Shown here: one piece after another, positions 59,293-64,000 of the stretch
Layout: each line of letters starts with the position of its first letter
Position numbering within the stretch: the first letter of the stretch is position 1
Source of the DNA: Caenorhabditis remanei
Lineage: Eukaryota; Nematoda; Chromadorea; Rhabditida; Rhabditidae
NCBI RefSeq assembly: GCF_010183535.1
Contig: NC_071332.1
Coordinates: 12,710,001-12,774,000 of the forward strand
Reading direction: 5' to 3'
DNA length: 64,000 bases
Position numbers and translations under genes: made by a program
Notes under the pieces: model-generated
The model's input: the letters and a program-made list of their open reading frames with translations, nothing else
The model's database searches: none
Told to the model about the DNA's origin: nothing

Positions 59293-60816
59293 ATATTCCT
59301 TTTCTCCTCCATATTTGATGTTTTCCCCTGATCCCTTTTTCGAAAATAAATCCTTTACCCTTTGATCCTCCGTCATGCCTCGTCAACCAAAAATGAAGAG
59401 AACAAAATCTGATTCGTTTAATTACATGTCTCGGCTCGAAGAAAAAGAAAAAAATCACATTCGCCTTTTCTCGGTTTATTGCTATCCCCTTTACGAAATT
59501 GCACATGGCAGTCGAAAATGAATAAAGTCGTATGATGTCGTGTCCTCAACGACTTTCCATCTCTTTCTTTTTTCGGTAAAAGCAAATGGGAAGAGATAAA
59601 AAAGGAATGGGAGTGTATGTTTTCCAGAAGAGTGGTCCTAATGAACTTTCTAAAGAGTAGTATTACACTAAACAGTATTGTTTTAGTGGGTAATAAGGAT
59701 GAAGTACACTTGAGCTTTTGAACAAATGTGTATGGGACGGTTTGATTCGTTTAGAGTAAGAAAGTTATTTTTCTTTTTAAAAAGCTGTTTGCTTCCGAAA
59801 AAGCCCTGCAAAGAAGCAAACGATGGATTGTTGCAAAACACCTTCCGGATCAATTCAATTTTTTTCCCTTTTATCAGACGTTTCGAATGATAAAATAATG
59901 TAACATCGAATGTATCGGCATCAAACTTCACACTTTTCATGAGAAAAGAAAGCTTTGATGGTAAAACGTTTGAGTGGATTCATTCCAAAAAAAACCATCG
60001 GTTTCAAAAAGTCGTACTAACTTCAGTATGGAAAAAATAACAAAATACAAAAGTTGTAGTACTTCAAGACTCCGCTAGTCGCATTCAGATCCAAATTTTT
60101 CCAGCAGATCCTCATAACGCATTTACTTATTCAGATGATTCTCTTCACTTCCCTCGGTGACAGATGCCATTGGATTCTTGACCATTCAACAGTTCTCAAG
60201 ATCATTTTCCCTCGATCCAAGTCCAAATGCCATCATCCGACGAACTGCTTATGGCATTGCGTTTTCGCAGAATGAAATCTCGTTATTCTTTTTCCCGTTG
60301 TCGCAATCCAATCTCCCCCCAAGACCGCAGCAAAAAGCCTTACGCAATACAATATCTATTCGATTCTTTTGATTAATCGGGAGAGGAAACAGTGATAATG
60401 AAGTGTTTCGAATGCAAAAAGTCTCCGATTGGAATATAAATTTAATTGGACCTTTAATTGAAAACCGAATGAATCGAATCCCAGCTATTGTAGTAGTTCC
60501 TTGTTCTATTCCCTGTTTTGTGTCCCTCAAGGTGTGACATGCAAATGTTTCTCCCGATTGAGGAGAAGTTTAGCATGTTTCTATCTCTGTACCCTCTTTA
60601 CAATAAATGGTCAAAAAATCCAAGATATCCCGTCTTCTTCTTCCTTCTTTTTCTACCATCTGATGCCTTCTTGTGGACAACGAAAGACCTGTTTTAACGT
60701 CGCAACAAGGCGGGCGGTTGTGATGATACCGAGAGGATCCCTCACACACCTCTGCTATAAATTGCCATATATATTCATTCCCTCGGTTAGGATTCATTGA
60801 GAAAACGAGAGGAGTC
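59293..60816. other. Intergenic region upstream of ground-like gene
   Basis: No gene supported. A TATAAAT at 60756-60762, 54 bp before the next ATG, is the likely TATA box of the ground-like gene. Open frames on both strands near 60157-60530 are antiparallel shadows of each other without family resemblance. Confidence 0.5.
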
Positions 60817-61909
60817 ATGATGAGAACTGCTTTGCTATTAGCTATCGGTTTTGCTACATCTCAGGTTTGTTACAACTTTTCTTGTTTTGTTTAGCATCTT
60901 GAAGATTCGCTTACCGAGCAAAACTTAGAATTTGATCTTCTGAAAAAATGAACTTTTAAAACGAAAAAAAAAAGATTATTCATTGGAGTCTGCAAATTTT
61001 CGAACTACAGTCTTCCTCCTACTCTTGTTTCCCAACTAAACATATTCCAGCTCATTTTCTTTCTCAACAAATCTGTTATTCCAGGCCTTCTTCTTCGGTG
61101 GAGGATCATCATGTGGTTGTTCTGCTCCACCTGCTTGTCCACCACCACCTCCACCATCACCATGTGGAGGTGGAGGTGGTGGATATGCTAGAGCATACTC
61201 TGCACCAACTTTCGCCGCTGGATATCCACAACAACCACTCCAGCAACGTGAGATCTTCGCAAGTTTTTATCTTTTAAACAAATCTAAATTTCAGCACTCC
61301 CATCCTACCAAGCAGCAGCTCCAGCCTCCTTCGGATCTTCTTACGCCGCTCCAGCTCCATTCGCAGCCCAGCCACAATACTTCGCTAGCCAACCAGCTCC
61401 ACCACAACCAATTGTTGCTCCACCACAAGGATACGCGGCTCCACACAAGAGAAATATCATCAATGATATGGAAGACACTGGTGTAGATCAAACCGAAGGA
61501 TATGTGGCTCGTGTGAAGAGAGATGAAGAAGCTGTTTTCGATCCAAAATGCAACTCCGAAGATTTGAAGGCCATCATTATCGCTGTAAGTTTTAATGAGA
61601 AGATTCTTATTTCATTCCGCAAAAACACTTCTGCAAAGACTCATCATTCACAATGTATACGAACTCATCATTCTTCTTCCCTTCTTTCCCCATTTCACTT
61701 CAAAACCCACCTCCATTAATTTTCAGAACATCAACGAAAGCACCGCCGTCGCCAAGCGTCAGATTCAATCTGCAGCTGCCGATGCCATCGGTGGACGTGT
61801 TGACGTCATCTGCTCGAAGGGAACATTCTCGTACATTGTGAACACTGAATTGTATTGTGAAACTGAGAAGGACGGAACCACTTGCTTCGCTTTCAAGCAA
61901 TCTTCTTAG
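60817..61909 (+). CDS. Ground-like domain secreted protein (GRL type)
   Basis: Four exons, 60817-60864, 61085-61247, 61295-61584 and 61727-61909; 227 aa. The signal peptide MMRTALLLAIGFATSQ is encoded by the first exon alone. A Gly/Cys/Pro-rich stretch (CGCSAPPACPPPPPPSPCGG), a Pro/Ala/Gln linker, a dibasic site (HKRN), and a C-terminal ground-like domain with the spaced cysteines PKCNSEDL, VICSKG, LYCETE and TTCFAF follow. Ground-like proteins belong to the nematode hedgehog-related group; they are secreted, often expressed in epidermis or glia, and contribute to the apical extracellular matrix. The domain spans the last two exons. Two adjacent ATGs are possible starts. The particular grl orthologue is not identified. 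Confidence 0.88.
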
Positions 61910-62180
61910 AGAACATTATGACTGAATGTCTAACTAATAATTCCTTTAACGAAAAAGTGCAATTTCTATTTCGATCCGTTTTTGTTCTCTCCTCGATAGC
62001 ATACTAATAAATCTTTGTATATGTATCACATCTTGGCATTCTTTTTTGTACTCGAAAGAGTGCCTGCCACAAAGACAAAACGACTGCGCGTATACGTCCA
62101 TGCACATTCATTTCGACTCCGCCCCTGTGGGCGCCATCGTTCGCCCTGAGTGCTCAGTATACATTCTACTCCTGTACAAT

Positions 62181-63276
62181 ATGGATGACTGCTCTGCTTC
62201 CTATGACCCAAAAAAGGTGAAAAAAGAGGTGTTGGAATACGAAGAAGGAGATGAAGAGGAAGTAGAAGAAGAAGAATCCGATAGCGAAGGTTCATCGGCT
62301 CAAGCTCTTCGTTATTATGAAGATGTAATGAAAGATTTGAATGTGGATATGGATGATTTGGAAGAAACAATCAGTGAGTTCTTCTCTATTTGTTGTTTCA
62401 TTTTCTGTCTATGGGTTTTCAGAAAACTATGGAACGGATGCTGAGACATGGATCAACGGCCAAGCAGTGAGGAACGTGTCTCAAGTCCATGCTAACAATC
62501 CATGGACAAGGAACAAGGCAGCGAAGGAAACCACCAGTTAGTTTTGATTTCATTGTGTTAGTAGATCAATGTAGTTGTTTTTAAAGAGCATCGTCATTCG
62601 AAAAGTACATAATTGTGTGAATGATAACTATGTACATACATTAACATTTAGCTCAAACACTCGCACATTCTCAAACAATTTCAAAATTTAATTCGAAATC
62701 AATCACTCAAATACTCCGTCTAGCACGAAAGACGTTTATGAATTAACTCATCCAAACGTTGGAGAGTCTCATGCTAATAGACGTCTACCGTCTATTTAAT
62801 CCGCTAAAAATGTTGTTACCTAAAGGTGGTAAAGGGGCAGATGAGTATTGAGACTGTGAGTAATTTGTAAACATGTTTCAAAAGAGAGAGGGGAAGATGT
62901 GACTCATGACGAAAACGAATGGTCTATTTAGGGGAAGCTAAGAACATTGTCATTTCACGTATTGAAACTTGATGAGTTTTCAAATTTCAGAATACAAGCA
63001 AATGTTATTAGCTCAAAAAAGAAAGGCAATTCAACAATTCCATGAAAGGGCCTTCACCAACGATTTCCGGTTAAATCCCGGAAGATCGGCAAAGACGAAA
63101 GTGGCTCATTGCGGATACAAAGAGGAAGAGGACAGTGGTAATTTAATACTCTTTCTAATTTGATGGTATACGATTGATTATTGTTTCAGATCGAAGTCAT
63201 CAAGGTGGTGCCCGGTGAACACAAATCTAAAAGCAAGAAGAAGAACAAGAAGAAGAGCAAAAATGGCCGCAAATAA
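62181..63276 (+). CDS. Acidic protein with Lys-rich C-terminus, family not recognised
   Basis: Exons 62181-62373, 62423-62536, 62991-63137 and a last exon ending at 63276; 177 aa if the last exon starts at 63197. The N-terminus is acidic (EYEEGDEEEVEEEESDSE), then helix-prone DVMKDLNVDMDDLEETI, NYGTDAETWINGQAVRNV, and basic YKQMLLAQKRKAIQQFHE and FTNDFRLNPGRSAKTKV. The tail KSKSKKKNKKKSKNGRK is nuclear-signal-like. The optimal TTTCAG acceptor at 63189 puts the last exon out of this frame and ends after nine residues (160 aa); the AG seven bases later restores the Lys-rich frame. The start ATG follows TACAAT with no closer candidate; upstream in-frame ATGs at 62046 and 62101 would add unconvincing residues. 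It is a probable intracellular, perhaps nuclear, protein; no enzyme motif is seen. Confidence 0.72.
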
Positions 63277-64000
63277 ACAAGGATGAGTTGAAATAATTAG
63301 ATCTTTGCTTTTATTTTATTTTTTCATTCTAATTTTTCCCGAAATCCCCATCTTTCGCACTATTTGTGTCTCTTGTTTCAAGTATGATTGAATGTGTCTG
63401 GATAGACTCTACTTGTTTTAGTTTACAAGGGCACATTCACAACTCTTGATAGCCTCAGACGTGCTACGTTAAAATTTTAGAATAACCTTGCTTTCTGTGA
63501 AAACAAGAATAACTGAGTTATGAACTGAAGATTAAAATCTTTAAACAATTCCTTCTAAAAACTCATCCTCCTACTTCCTTTTCATTTCTTCCCATCCCCC
63601 TGAAATCACTTTGAGTGAAATCCTTTTCTCGGTAAATTTCTATTCCTCCTTCTATTTCTCCGTTTTTCTTCCCCTTCATAGTTTTCAAAAAAAAAGCAAC
63701 TTCCACAATAAAAGCTTGTTTCTTGAATATCGGCAACCAAATTTCAGATGAAACCATGAAGGCTAAAAACGCGTACAATTCTCAGACGAAGACAAGGTTT
63801 TCATTAACCTAAAACTAATTGAAGGCTTTAGTTATAAGGAAATCGCAAGCTTAACCAATCGTAGCGTATCAAAAATCAGTAGATTTGCGAGGTCAGCAGA
63901 GAGATGGAAACTCCGACCAACCTGATTGGTGGTTGATGCTGAACCTCTGTCTTCGAGTCAATGCTCCTCGGTAAGGTATTACATGTTCACGCACACTAGT
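63277..64000 (+). other. Window end with helix-turn-helix-like fragment
   Basis: From 63767 to 63925 one plus-strand frame reads about 52 residues without an ATG, including DEDKVFINLKLIEGFSYKEI and SLTNRSVSKISRFARSAERW, then TGA. The pattern GFSYKEIA..T.RS...I.RF resembles the N-terminal helix-turn-helix of Tc1/mariner-type transposases. A TTCTCAG acceptor lies at 63785, so it may be an exon. It is probably a transposon relic or an edge-truncated gene. The rest of the stretch (63277-63766) holds the 3' flank of the previous gene. Confidence 0.4.

Overview
The window is nuclear DNA from a Caenorhabditis-type nematode. Genes have many short introns (about 45-60 bp) ending in TTTCAG, several start codons sit just after a splice acceptor as expected for trans-splicing, and the recognisable proteins are worm-like: an UNC-62 (Meis) protein, two tandem SLC52/RFT riboflavin transporters, a Str-type chemoreceptor, a ground-like protein and Gly-rich or Pro-Tyr-rich secreted proteins. 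From remembered family sequences it looks like a relative of C. elegans rather than C. elegans itself. That is inference; no database search was possible.

Layout. 0.6-6.05 kb: six coding exons of unc-62 on the minus strand; the homeodomain exons lie beyond base 1. 6.1-14.4 kb: gene-poor upstream DNA with one possible decayed gene near 13.4-13.8 kb. 14.4-15.8 kb: an aldo/keto reductase (minus). 16.9-17.9 kb: a secreted Gly-rich protein (minus) with a paralogue at 45.4-46.7 kb (plus). 21.0-28.0 kb: two tandem riboflavin transporter genes (minus). The upstream copy carries two transposon insertions in its introns; one is a 2.2-kb near-perfect palindrome flanked by TTAA, with a hAT-like GC-rich element nested in one arm. 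28.8-31.4 kb: a peptide-type GPCR (minus). 31.4-42.9 kb: about 11.5 kb with no gene I can support. 42.9-44.2 kb: a Str-type 7TM chemoreceptor (plus). 48.2-59.3 kb: five related genes for small secreted Pro/Tyr-rich proteins with a basic C-terminal tail, interrupted by a 3.5-kb minisatellite (53.0-56.5 kb). 60.8-61.9 kb: a ground-like protein. 62.2-63.3 kb: an acidic protein with a Lys-rich tail, unrecognised.

How things fit together. The most striking system is the five-gene family. Every member has a TATA box 30-41 bp before its ATG, and 10-13 bp upstream of that a direct repeat of nuclear-receptor half-sites spaced by one base (DR1, TGGTCA-N-AGNTGA-like). All five have the same two-exon design with a phase-1 intron. 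This suggests a co-regulated, recently expanded secreted family, perhaps cuticle, gut or defence related; no function is known to me. The riboflavin transporter genes both have GATA sites upstream, as expected for intestinal genes. All exon coordinates below were derived by reading splice signals and checking that phases and lengths close.
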